Shown piece by piece: positions 53,685-62,400 of a stretch of 64,000 nucleotides of DNA. The position numbers and the translations under genes were made by a program. Positions within the stretch are counted from its first letter, which is position 1, and each line of letters starts with the position of its first letter. The notes below the pieces were generated by a model. That model saw only the letters and a program-made list of their open reading frames with translations. It made no database searches and had not been told where the DNA came from. Origin of the DNA: Flavobacteriaceae bacterium (GTDB lineage Bacteria > Bacteroidota > Bacteroidia > Flavobacteriales > Flavobacteriaceae); assembly GCA_947488595.1 (NCBI GenBank), contig CANKZI010000012.1:1-64000 (forward strand), in the 5' to 3' direction.

Positions 53685-54755
53685 ATGTTTAAAGAATCCT
53701 ACAATACAATCGGTGTCATGTCGGGAACTTCGCTCGACGGAATAGATTTGGCGCATGTCACTTTTACTCTTAAAAATAAGCAGTGGGTGTTTGAAATCTT
53801 TGAAACCGAAACCATTTCTTATGACCAAAATTGGTTGAACAAACTCAAAATAGCAGTAGGTTTTTCAGCATCTGAATTGGAGGAACTGAATTCAGATTAT
53901 ACCGAATTATTAGCGTCAACGGTAGCTAATTTTATAACTTTTCACAAAATAGAAGCAATTGACGCCATTTGCAGCCACGGACATACCATTTTGCACCAAC
54001 CGCAAAACGGACTTACTTTGCAAATTGGTAATCTTCCTCAAATTGCAAAAATATTGCACCAAACTGTGGTTTGCGATTTTAGAGTTCAAGATGTTGCGCT
54101 CGGAGGTCAAGGTGCGCCTTTGGTACCCATTGGTGATCGTATTTTATTTTCTGAATTTGATTATTGTTTGAATTTAGGTGGTTTTTCGAATATTTCATTT
54201 GAAGAAAACAACAACCGCATCGCCTTTGATATTTGCCCAGTAAACACTGTTTTGAATTTTTATGCCAATCAATTTGGATTGGATTATGATGATAAAGGAA
54301 CAATTTCAAGATCGGGCAAAGTAAATTCTGAATTATTAAACGAATTGAACGCTTTATCTTATTACGAAAAAACTTTTCCGAAATCGCTTGGCTTTGAATT
54401 TGTAAAAGAAGTGATTTTGCCAATAATCGAAAGTTATACCATCACTCCCGAAGACAAGATGCGCACTTTTAGCGAGCATGTGGCTTTTCAAATTGGCTTG
54501 GCACTAAAAATAAAAACAGGAAAAATTTTAATATCTGGCGGGGGCGCTTACAACGATTTTCTGATAGAAAGAATCCGATTTCAGCTACCAGAAATGAACA
54601 TTGTTATTCCAGATCAAAAAGTATTGGAATTTAAAGAAGCATTGATATTTGCATTGTTGGGTGTTTTGAGATTGAGAAACGAAATTAACGTTTTGAGTAG
54701 CGTGACGGGCGCGAGAAAAGACCATTCCTCTGGTAAAATTTGGCATTCAAAATAA
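53685..54755 (+). CDS. anmK: Anhydro-N-acetylmuramic acid kinase
   Basis: Phosphorylates and opens 1,6-anhydroMurNAc from peptidoglycan turnover to MurNAc-6-phosphate. A 356-residue ASKHA-fold kinase. Motifs: GVMSGTSLDGIDLAHV (phosphate 1), ICSHGHTILHQP, VCDFRVQDVALGGQGAPLVP, LNLGGFSNISF, a DYDDKGTISRSGKVN lid and ISGGGAYNDFLIERI (adenosine). The divergent partner is the acyl-CoA dehydrogenase; the next gene, Glu/Leu dehydrogenase, has its own promoter. Confidence 0.95.
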   Translation: MFKESYNTIGVMSGTSLDGIDLAHVTFTLKNKQWVFEIFETETISYDQNWLNKLKIAVGFSASELEELNSDYTELLASTVANFITFHKIEAIDAICSHGHTILHQPQNGLTLQIGNLPQIAKILHQTVVCDFRVQDVALGGQGAPLVPIGDRILFSEFDYCLNLGGFSNISFEENNNRIAFDICPVNTVLNFYANQFGLDYDDKGTISRSGKVNSELLNELNALSYYEKTFPKSLGFEFVKEVILPIIESYTITPEDKMRTFSEHVAFQIGLALKIKTGKILISGGGAYNDFLIERIRFQLPEMNIVIPDQKVLEFKEALIFALLGVLRLRNEINVLSSVTGARKDHSSGKIWHSK

Positions 54756-54791
54756 TCACAAAAAATACGAAATTCGCACCAACCTATTTTT

Positions 54792-54799
54792 TATATTTG
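54792..54799 (+). promoter_or_regulatory. -7 box of the Glu/Leu dehydrogenase promoter
   Basis: TATATTTG fits TAnnTTTG; predicted start about 54806, leader about 19 bases to ATG 54825. No -33 TTTG at the right distance. Confidence 0.55.
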
Positions 54800-54824
54800 C
54801 ACAACATAAACATAACGCAACAAA

Positions 54825-56051
54825 ATGAAAGATTTATTAAAGATATTTGAAAATAAAGAACCCGAAATAGTATTCAATTGGAAAGATCCCGAAACGGAAG
54901 CTGAAGGATGGACTGTTATCAATTCGCTTCGCGGTGGTGCTGCTGGTGGTGGCACCCGCATGCGAAAAGGATTAGACATGAACGAAGTACTTTCGTTGGC
55001 CAAAACCATGGAAGTAAAGTTTTCTGTTTCAGGTCCTGCTATTGGTGGCGCAAAATCTGGAATTAATTTTGACCCCAACGATCCTCGCAAGAAAGGAGTT
55101 TTGCAACGTTGGTATAAAGCGGTTTCGCCTTTGTTGAAAAGCTATTACGGTACTGGTGGCGATTTGAATGTCGATGAAATTCACGAAGTTATTCCGATGA
55201 CCGAAGAATGCGGCGTTTGGCATCCGCAAGAAGGCGTTTTTAACGGACATTTCAAACCAACTGAAGCCGATAAAATCAATCGTATCGGCCAATTGCGGCA
55301 AGGTGTAGTGAAAGTAATAGAAAATCCTTCTTTTTCACCAGATGTTGCTCGAAAATATACCATTGCCGATATGATTACGGGTTACGGCGTGGCCCAAGCG
55401 GTGCGCCATTATTATGACATTTATGGCGGTGATGTAAAAGGCAAAAGAGCCATTGTTCAAGGATTCGGAAACGTAGGTTCTGCAGCTGCTTTTTATTTGG
55501 CCGATATGGGTGTAAAAGTAGTTGGTATTATTGATCGAGAAGGCGGATTGATTGATGAAAATGGTTTTTCTTTTGAAGCGATAAAAACTTTATTTTTAAA
55601 CAAAGACGGCAATAAATTGGTGTCAGATAATATGATTCCGTTTGCCGAATTGGATGCTAAAATTTGGACCATCGGTGCCGAAATATTTACGCCATGCGCA
55701 GCCTCGCGTTTGGTAAAACAAGATCAAATTGACGGTTTAATCGCTGCGGGTTTAGAAGTGATTTCATGTGGTGCCAATGTACCGTTTGCTGATACAGCTA
55801 TTTTCTTTGGACCGATTATGGAACAAGTAGATCAAAAAGTAAGCTTGATACCTGATTTTATTTCAAACTGCGGAATGGCCCGTGTTTTTGCTTATTTTAT
55901 GGAGAAAAAAGTACCCATGACCGACGAGGCAATTTTTTCGGATACTTCTGAAATTATAAAAAATGCCATTGCTAAAGCGCACGCGCTGAACAATTCGAAA
56001 ACCAACATCAGTGCGACCGCTTTTGAAATCGCATTAAAGCAATTGGTTTAA
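54825..56051 (+). CDS. Glu/Leu/Phe/Val dehydrogenase
   Basis: NAD(P)-dependent oxidative deamination or reductive amination of glutamate or a branched-chain amino acid. A 408-residue protein with the N-terminal substrate domain (GGAAGGGTRMRKG, PAIGGAKSGINFDPNDPRK) and a C-terminal NAD domain with VQGFGNVGSAAAFYLADMG and a CAASRLV segment. The catalytic-lysine loop reads GGAKSGI, a variant of GGAKGG. This variant, with the downstream GGDLNVDE, is the usual Bacteroidota form. Whether glutamate or leucine is preferred is not decided here. It precedes the TonB gene by 96 bases. Confidence 0.92.
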   Translation: MKDLLKIFENKEPEIVFNWKDPETEAEGWTVINSLRGGAAGGGTRMRKGLDMNEVLSLAKTMEVKFSVSGPAIGGAKSGINFDPNDPRKKGVLQRWYKAVSPLLKSYYGTGGDLNVDEIHEVIPMTEECGVWHPQEGVFNGHFKPTEADKINRIGQLRQGVVKVIENPSFSPDVARKYTIADMITGYGVAQAVRHYYDIYGGDVKGKRAIVQGFGNVGSAAAFYLADMGVKVVGIIDREGGLIDENGFSFEAIKTLFLNKDGNKLVSDNMIPFAELDAKIWTIGAEIFTPCAASRLVKQDQIDGLIAAGLEVISCGANVPFADTAIFFGPIMEQVDQKVSLIPDFISNCGMARVFAYFMEKKVPMTDEAIFSDTSEIIKNAIAKAHALNNSKTNISATAFEIALKQLV

Positions 56052-56147
56052 TTATGTTTTCAATGTAATCACCAACTTTAAATTTTTGAATTCGCGATGA
56101 TAACAATTTAATTTGTGTAATTTCGTTATACAAAAAATACTTCGGTC

Positions 56148-57032
56148 ATGAATGCTCCTGAAATCGAACACAAAAAAGAATCAATAATAGCCACTTCGGC
56201 CTTATTTGCTTTGTTTTTTCTGCTATTGTTTTTTATCACTTTTAATGATTCCTCGCTGCAAATTGAATTAGAAGGCGGTGGCGGTGGCGGTGATATTGCC
56301 GTTAACTTTGGTAACAGCGATGTTGGATCGGGTGATAATTATGAATCTATGGATTTGGCACAACCCGCTCCAAAATCCAGTGAATCAGAGCAAACAAGCC
56401 AAGAAGACATAATTACATCGGAAACCGAAGAAGACGTAGCAGCAATTGTAGCCGTAAAAAAACCAAAAGACGAACCTAAAAAAACTGTTGAAAAACCAGT
56501 TGAAGCACCAAAGCCAAAACCTTCTAAGTCGTCAACTGATGCTTTGTCAAGTATATTAAACAGTTCGAATTCAAAAGGGGGCGACGGCGATGATAAAAGT
56601 GGAGGCAACAAAGGCAAAAGTTATGGTGATCCAAAAGCAACTGGCTATAATGGCGGCGGCGGCTCAGGAACCGGAACTGGAGGAGGCGATGGGAGCGGAC
56701 AAGGTCTGGGTACCGGAAGTGGTTACGGAAACGGTAATGGCGGAGGCAAAGGCAATGGAACAGGAAATTATCAGTTAAGCGGGCGCAAAGTGCTTTCAAA
56801 ACCAGAACCAAAATATACTTGTCAAGAACAAGGAATTGTAGTAGTTGAGATTAAAGTTAACAATGCAGGTACAGTAATTGAGGCTGTTCCTGGAATAAAA
56901 GGCACTACCAATACAGCAAAATGTTTATTGGATCAAGCTAAAATTGCTGCATTGAATTCGAAATTTGATGCCAACGAAACCGCTCCAGACCGACAAGTAG
57001 GTAAGATTATTTATAATTTTAAATTGAATTAA
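56148..57032 (+). CDS. TonB-like energy transducer
   Basis: A 294-residue protein: short cytoplasmic N-terminus, one membrane helix (about residues 15-33, ATSALFALFFLLLFFITF), then an acidic and Pro/Lys-rich span, a long Gly/Ser/Asn-rich linker (about 140-210) and a C-terminal domain (about 215-294) with LSGRKVLSKPEPKYTC, VVEIKVNNAGTVIEA and VGKIIYNFKLN, the TonB C-terminal fold with its conserved YP-like start replaced by KYTC. It passes energy from an ExbB-ExbD complex to outer-membrane receptors. No exbB or exbD gene is adjacent. folC follows at 27 bases. Confidence 0.87.
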   Translation: MNAPEIEHKKESIIATSALFALFFLLLFFITFNDSSLQIELEGGGGGGDIAVNFGNSDVGSGDNYESMDLAQPAPKSSESEQTSQEDIITSETEEDVAAIVAVKKPKDEPKKTVEKPVEAPKPKPSKSSTDALSSILNSSNSKGGDGDDKSGGNKGKSYGDPKATGYNGGGGSGTGTGGGDGSGQGLGTGSGYGNGNGGGKGNGTGNYQLSGRKVLSKPEPKYTCQEQGIVVVEIKVNNAGTVIEAVPGIKGTTNTAKCLLDQAKIAALNSKFDANETAPDRQVGKIIYNFKLN

Positions 57033-57059
57033 CGTTTTGATGCCCTCTGAAATTCGAAT

Positions 57060-58280
57060 ATGAATTATCAAGAAACTATTGATTGGATGTTCCAACAATT
57101 ACCAATGTACCAACAAATAGGTACGTCGGCTTATAAAAAAGATTTGACCAATACCATTCTTTTGGCCAATCACCTACAAAACCCTCAAAAAGAGTTAAGA
57201 TGCATTCATGTTGCGGGAACCAATGGCAAAGGATCTACTTCGCATTTATTGGCTTCAGTTTTACAAGAAGCGGGCTATAGAGTTGGCCTTTACACTTCAC
57301 CTCATTTAAAAGATTTTCGAGAACGCATTAAAATCAATAACCAACTCATTTCGGAGACTTTTGTTTGTGAGTTCATCCTAAAAAATAAAACTTTTTTTGA
57401 AGAAAAGGATATGAGTTTTTTTGAAATGACGGTCGGATTGGCTTTTGAGTATTTCAAAAAAGAGCAAGTTGACATTGCAATTATTGAAGTTGGAATGGGC
57501 GGAAGATTGGATGCCACAAACATCATTACACCCTTAATTTCGGTTATCACGAATATTGGCTTCGACCATACTCAATTTTTAGGAACTACTTTACCAGAAA
57601 TTGCTTTTGAAAAAGCGGGCATTATAAAGCCACAAATTCCCGTTGTAATTGGCGAATATGTTGAGGCGACAAAAAAAGTATTTTTAGAAAAAGCCAAAAA
57701 TTGCCAATCAGCCATTTACTTCGCTTCCGATTTGATTATTGCAACTTACACATCAGTGCTTTTGGGAGATTATCAAACGCACAATAAAAAAACGGTTTTG
57801 CAAACTATTAAAGTGCTAATAATGCAAAATGAATTTAAAATTTCGGAAGAAAACATCAAAGATGGATTTTTAAATGTAATCAAAAACACTAGTTTGCAAG
57901 GGCGCTGGCAACAAATTCATGAAAATCCAAAAGTGATTTGTGATACTGCACATAACAAAGAAGGCTTGAAGATTGTTTTAAATCAAGTATCGAATGAAGA
58001 TTTCAAAACACTTCATTTTGTTTTGGGTTTTGTAAATGACAAAGATTTGGATGAAATTTTACCTTTATTTATAAAAAACGCCAATTTTTATTTTTGTAAA
58101 CCCGATATTTTACGTGGTTTGGACACAAGAATACTGCAAGAAAAAAGCAATTATTACGGGCTTAAAGGTCAAATATATGATTCGGTTTCAGCAGCTTATC
58201 AAACCGCATTGCATTTGGCCCATCCAGATGATTTTATTTATATCGGTGGTAGCACTTTTGTCGTGGCGGAAATTTTATAA
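57060..58280 (+). CDS. folC: Bifunctional folylpolyglutamate synthase/dihydrofolate synthase
   Basis: Adds glutamate to dihydropteroate and folates. The 406-residue Mur-ligase-fold enzyme has the P-loop HVAGTNGKGSTSHLLAS, LYTSPHLKDFRERI, IIEVGMGGRLDATNII (Mg2+ site), GFDHTQFLGTTLPEIAFEKAGIIK, and the C-terminal domain with WQQIHENPKVICDTAHNKEGLK. It begins 27 bases after the TonB gene and ends 59 bases before tRNA-Val. It has normal length. Confidence 0.95.
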   Translation: MNYQETIDWMFQQLPMYQQIGTSAYKKDLTNTILLANHLQNPQKELRCIHVAGTNGKGSTSHLLASVLQEAGYRVGLYTSPHLKDFRERIKINNQLISETFVCEFILKNKTFFEEKDMSFFEMTVGLAFEYFKKEQVDIAIIEVGMGGRLDATNIITPLISVITNIGFDHTQFLGTTLPEIAFEKAGIIKPQIPVVIGEYVEATKKVFLEKAKNCQSAIYFASDLIIATYTSVLLGDYQTHNKKTVLQTIKVLIMQNEFKISEENIKDGFLNVIKNTSLQGRWQQIHENPKVICDTAHNKEGLKIVLNQVSNEDFKTLHFVLGFVNDKDLDEILPLFIKNANFYFCKPDILRGLDTRILQEKSNYYGLKGQIYDSVSAAYQTALHLAHPDDFIYIGGSTFVVAEIL

Positions 58281-58296
58281 TTTTTTTCATTTTTTG

Positions 58297-58327
58297 TTTG
58301 CAAATACAGAAAACAGTCCTATATTTG
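58297..58327 (+). promoter_or_regulatory. Promoter of tRNA-Val
   Basis: TTTG at 58297-58300, a 19-base spacer and TATATTTG at 58320-58327 match the Bacteroidota consensus very well. Predicted start about 58334, five bases before the mature tRNA 5' end. Confidence 0.75.
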
Positions 58328-58338
58328 CACACGCATTA

Positions 58339-58416
58339 GGGCGATTAGCTCAGTTGGTTCAGAGCATCTGGTTTACACCCAGAGGGTCGGGGGTTCGAAT
58401 CCCTCATCGCCCACCA
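58339..58416 (+). tRNA. tRNA-Val (anticodon TAC), CCA encoded
   Basis: A complete cloverleaf: 7-bp acceptor stem GGGCGAT/ATCGCCC, D-arm AGCTCAGTTGG, anticodon stem TCTGG/CCAGA enclosing TTTACAC (anticodon TAC), T-arm GGGGGTTCGAATCCCTC, discriminator A and encoded CCA at 58414-58416. Reads GTA-type valine codons. A single gene behind folC, with its own promoter and terminator. Confidence 0.97.
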
Positions 58417-58420
58417 TCCC

Positions 58421-58457
58421 GGACAAATTCAATTTTTTTGAATTTGTCCTTTTTTTT
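58421..58457 (+). terminator. Intrinsic terminator of tRNA-Val
   Basis: Perfect 12-bp stem GGACAAATTCAA/TTGAATTTGTCC with a 5-base T loop, followed by an 8-T run. Confidence 0.92.
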
Positions 58458-58484
58458 GCCCTCTGCGAAAGCCTGTAATAAAAG

Positions 58485-58521
58485 AAACGAATGATTATGC
58501 CAATAGTCATTCGTTTTTTTT
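58485..58521 (+). terminator. Second hairpin with T-run after the tRNA
   Basis: AAACGAATGA/TCATTCGTTT, 10 bp with a 12-base loop, followed by T-run. It lies about 30 bases after the first terminator and may be a back-up. Confidence 0.7.
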
Positions 58522-58723
58522 GCTCAAGAGAAACAAATAAATTAATCCTGCTTCTTCCACAAATAAAGTGTGAATAGGAGAACTTTTTTTACTCCAAATC
58601 CAAAGCCATTATTAATTCAGCGTAATCCTTCAAATTGATTGAAAACATCGATTTTAAACACTTCACTTAGGTTGTAAGTTACTTCTTTCCTGAACTGTGA
58701 TTTATTTTTCATTTTGAAAAAAA

Positions 58724-58742
58724 TATCACAATAAATGTGATA
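58724..58742. promoter_or_regulatory. Inverted repeat over the HTH gene start
   Basis: TATCACA (58724-58730) and TGTGATA (58736-58742) are perfectly complementary with a 5-base spacer. An extra TGTGAT half-site lies at 58696-58701. It overlaps the GTG start of the HTH gene and could be its own operator. Confidence 0.4.
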
Positions 58743-59168
58743 AATAATTCGTTTGTAGAAAATAATCAAAACCATAAACTGCAGACCAAAGATGGAAAAA
58801 GATATAAAAATAGTGCACTGTTAGGTATGAAACAAGAAGACATGGCCATACTTTTGCAGGTCAACAAAAGTCAATGGGCTATGCATGAAATTGGACAGCG
58901 TGATTTACCTCTTGATGCTCAATTGAAATTGGTTGAGATGCTTGCCTTTATAAAACATCCCTATAATGAAGCCGTAAATGTTTTTTTGGATTTAGAGTGG
59001 CAAAAAGAGGAAACGAAAAAACTTGTTGAAAAACTAAAACTAGTTAATGAGCATAAATTACTCATTGCCAAACGCAGACTAGAACTTATTCTACTTTTTG
59101 TCATTCCGACGAAGGAGGAATCCTTATTCAACTTAAAAAAAACCCGAAGAAACCACTATTTGAAATAA
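58737..59168 (+). CDS. Small XRE-type helix-turn-helix protein with a repeat-derived tail
   Basis: A 143-codon frame with a GTG start at 58737; a methionine inside the HTH domain (MKQEDMAIL, ATG 58827) is an alternative but would cut the first helix. Residues 28-75 match an XRE helix-turn-helix: MKQEDMAILLQVNKSQWAMHEIGQRDLP, followed by DAQLKLVEML. A charged coiled region follows (about 90-125). The final part reads FVIPTKEES and then basic residues; its DNA (59100-59123) looks like an interspersed repeat, so the 3' end may be a replaced or truncated tail. No neighbour suggests a target. Confidence 0.5.
   Translation: MINNSFVENNQNHKLQTKDGKRYKNSALLGMKQEDMAILLQVNKSQWAMHEIGQRDLPLDAQLKLVEMLAFIKHPYNEAVNVFLDLEWQKEETKKLVEKLKLVNEHKLLIAKRRLELILLFVIPTKEESLFNLKKTRRNHYLK
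59100..59123 (+). repeat. GTCATTCCGACGAAGGAGGAATC-type repeat element
   Basis: The core GTCATTCCGACGAAGGAGG with the following AATC is a motif that recurs as an intergenic repeat in many Bacteroidota genomes (remembered, not searched). Here it overlaps the end of the HTH reading frame. Confidence 0.5.
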
Positions 59169-59211
59169 AACTAGGGTTAGGAATAGCTTAAAAGGCAATT
59201 ACAAAATAATT

Positions 59212-59258
59212 GCCACAGATTCACGGATTTTAAAAAAATTAATCTGTGAATTTGCGGC
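59212..59258. repeat. Imperfect inverted repeat, REP-like
   Basis: GCCACAGATTCACGGATT (59212-59229) pairs with AATCTGTGAATTTGCGGC (59241-59258), 15 of 18 pairs with an 11-base loop. It has the layout of the interspersed palindromes that are common in flavobacteria. Confidence 0.6.
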
Positions 59259-59419
59259 TAAAAAATCGAAGCATAAATTCTAGAAAATGAATTTAAGGTT
59301 CTAGAACTCATTATTGTCTCAAACAAGTTGCTTGCGGAAGCTTAGTGTCTAGTGTCGTGATTATCGTTTTAATTGTTTGCATTATTCCTTTAATTGGTTA
59401 ATTCTTTTATTGGCAATTA

Positions 59420-62400
59420 TTAATCTCTTATTAAGCGGACTGATAAAGCATTCTTCTTGGGGGGAGCGTATCTGTTGTGGTCAATACTATCGTACCTAAG
59501 GATGAGGTTCCAGGCAGATGTAGCAAGGTTCTCTGACGAACTCCACCATCCCCCCTGTTTGTTAATGTAGATGAATGTCCCATAGTTGTAGCGATAACCT
59601 CCTGGAAGACATGTAAATCCGCTGCTATTCGTAGCAGCGCTATTTGGAATTTGCCAATGTAAATAGCCTGTTTCTTTCAACTTTCCTCCTGCTCCTCCTG
59701 CTATACTTGTTCCTCCTAAAAAAGTAGTTAGTTTTGTACATTCCGCATCACTTGGAACGTGCCATCCCTGCGGTGCTAGTATTTTATTTGGCGTATTAGG
59801 GTCATTGTCATGAATCCCTGCGACTGCATACCAATTATAGAGTTTGCCATAAATCGCTCCATTGGCTGGGTCGTTGTTGTAGTAACACCAAGCGCCTGTC
59901 GTTAATCCTGCCCATGCCGCAGGGTCAGTTACTTCTGGTATTGGTGTGCCGTCTCGATATGTCGTTACATCTAAATTTTTATTAGTCCAAACTTGTGTGC
60001 CAATTGTAACGTTAGGTAACGAGGCAACTGGCGCGACAAACGAAATTGGCGATGTTATATAAGGATTTGTAATGGTTATTGTTTGTGTGGTTGAGGTGGC
60101 ACATTGTCCTGCTGCTGGTGTGAAAGTGTAGGTTGTTGTTACAGCATTGTTAAACGCTGGCGACCATGTTCCTGTTATGCCGTTGTTGGAAGTGGGTAGC
60201 AGAGGACTTGCTCCGCCACTGCATGTTGCAGCTATTGTGGTAAATGTTGGCGTAACCGTTGGGTTCACCACCACCGTAACTTGGTCAGTTGTCGTACATC
60301 CATAAATATTAGTCGCCGTCACCGTATAAGTCGTATTAACTATTGGTGCAACTGTGATTGTTGAAGTAGTAGCTCCTGTATTCCAACTGTAATTATTTCC
60401 TCCTGTAGCATTCAATACTGCTGTGCTTCCTGTACAAATGGTTTGGTCAGCTCCTGCATTTGCTGTAAAACTTCCATTGTAAATACTAATTTGGTCGGAA
60501 ACGGTTCCGCAATTGTTGGTTACGCCCACCGTGTAATTCCCGGGCGTGGTTACGGTGATGCTTTGGGTAGTGGCTCCCGTATTCCATAAATAGATTGCAC
60601 CCGCATTTCCTGCATTCAATACCAAATTTTGTCCTGCACAAAGGCCGACATCGGCACCTAAATCAACAGTTATTTGTGGCAAATTAGTAATGGTAATACT
60701 GTCGGTGTTGCTTCCGCAAGAATTGGTTGCTGTTACGGTATAAGTTCCCGGTGTCACCACCGAAATACTTGCAGTGGTTGCTCCCGTGCTCCATAAATAA
60801 GTAGCATCGGTAGTACCAGCATTCAATTGCAAAGCACTATTCAAACAAATAGTTGCATCGGGTCCTAAATTCACCACAGGACTATTTTTCACTTGCACCA
60901 CAATCGAATCTGTGGTGGTGCCACAACTATTGGTAACCGCAACTTGATAGGTTCCTGCACTGTTCACACTGATTGTTGGTGTTGTTGCCCCTGTACTCCA
61001 TAAATACGTACTGCCTGCATTCGTAGCATTTAATGTCAAACTGCTGCCGCTACAAATGGTAGCTTGACCGCCTAAATTGACACTTGGCAATGGTCTGATA
61101 GTAAAATTGGTTCCGTTGTCGGTTCCGATAGTTGGTGCGTCTGTAGCAATCACTCGAATACGGTATAACGAAGAACTGGTATAAACCGCTGGAAATGTTA
61201 CGGTAATAGGCGCTGGAACTTGCGAAGTGATTTCTCCAATATTAATTAAAGCGCCTGAGAATGTTCCTTGTGCATCGGATAATTGTGCAATGAATTTATT
61301 TCCAGCGTTGAAATTCGTATTCTTGGTAAAAGTTACTGTTGTGGTTTGTCCCGAGCAATAACTGTTGCTTCCCAAAGCACTGGTTACGATTCCGTTGACA
61401 TTGGCAATAGTAAAGAAATTATCACTTTTGTCGGTCACTAATCCTGTATCCGTATCGGTAATGCGCACTTTGCAAGTGTTTGAAGGAACCGCGGCAATCG
61501 TCCAATTATAAGTTCCTGAGGTATTGACAACATTGGTAGCCAAACTCGTCCAAGTGGCTTCGTTGTTGGTTGAATATTCAATTTTTAGGTTACTTGTCAA
61601 ATTCAAAGTTGAAAAATTAATTCCTTGTGTCGTTCCATTACCCCATACTTCTCCCCCATTTGGTCTAAGCACATTGATATAAGTATCTTTAAAACTGTAC
61701 ATCGAATACCCATCGTTTGCACCACCATAGTATTTTTCGGCTGCGATTGTTGGCAAAGCAAAATTGCTGAAAACCAAATCAGATTTATCCGTAAAAATTG
61801 CATTATTTACATCAGTGGCACGAATTAATATTTGAGTTGAAACACTTAATGGTGCTACCCAATTGGCATATTTATCGGCTGCATTGGCGGTACCAATAAC
61901 CGACCAAGTAGTTCCATTATCAATACTGTATTCTAATTTTAGGGTTTGAATAAAACTGTAATCCCACTCGATGTATTGTCCTGTTCCTGCGCCGAAAGAT
62001 TCGCCACCATTGGGATATTTCAATTGTACCCATGAATTTGGAATAATAAAAGCCATATCGTTCATATCGGATACTGGACTGATAAGGTCTTTCACCCGCA
62101 CTCGGCACGTATAGGAAGGCGTGGTAGGCACTGTCCAAGAATAACTCAATTGAGAGGCAGGAAGATTGGCTGCTAGAGTGGTCCAAGTGATGCCATCGTC
62201 AAGCGAAAATTCAACGGATACGTTGTCCACATTGGTGTAAGTCCACGAAATGGTTCTCGTGGAAGCACCTGTCCAAATTTCGCCACCGTTCGGGCTGGTT
62301 ACGGTAATATTATCGGGTAGGTTTTTCGCCATACTGTAGCCGTCATAAGCACCGCCACGGTATTTCGCAACATCCGCAACGGGCATAGTTGTAATAGCAA

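Noticed and set aside
58114..58494. Plus-strand ORF overlapping folC and tRNA-Val
   Set aside because: It runs antiparallel in frame through the tRNA gene and terminator and has no coding character.
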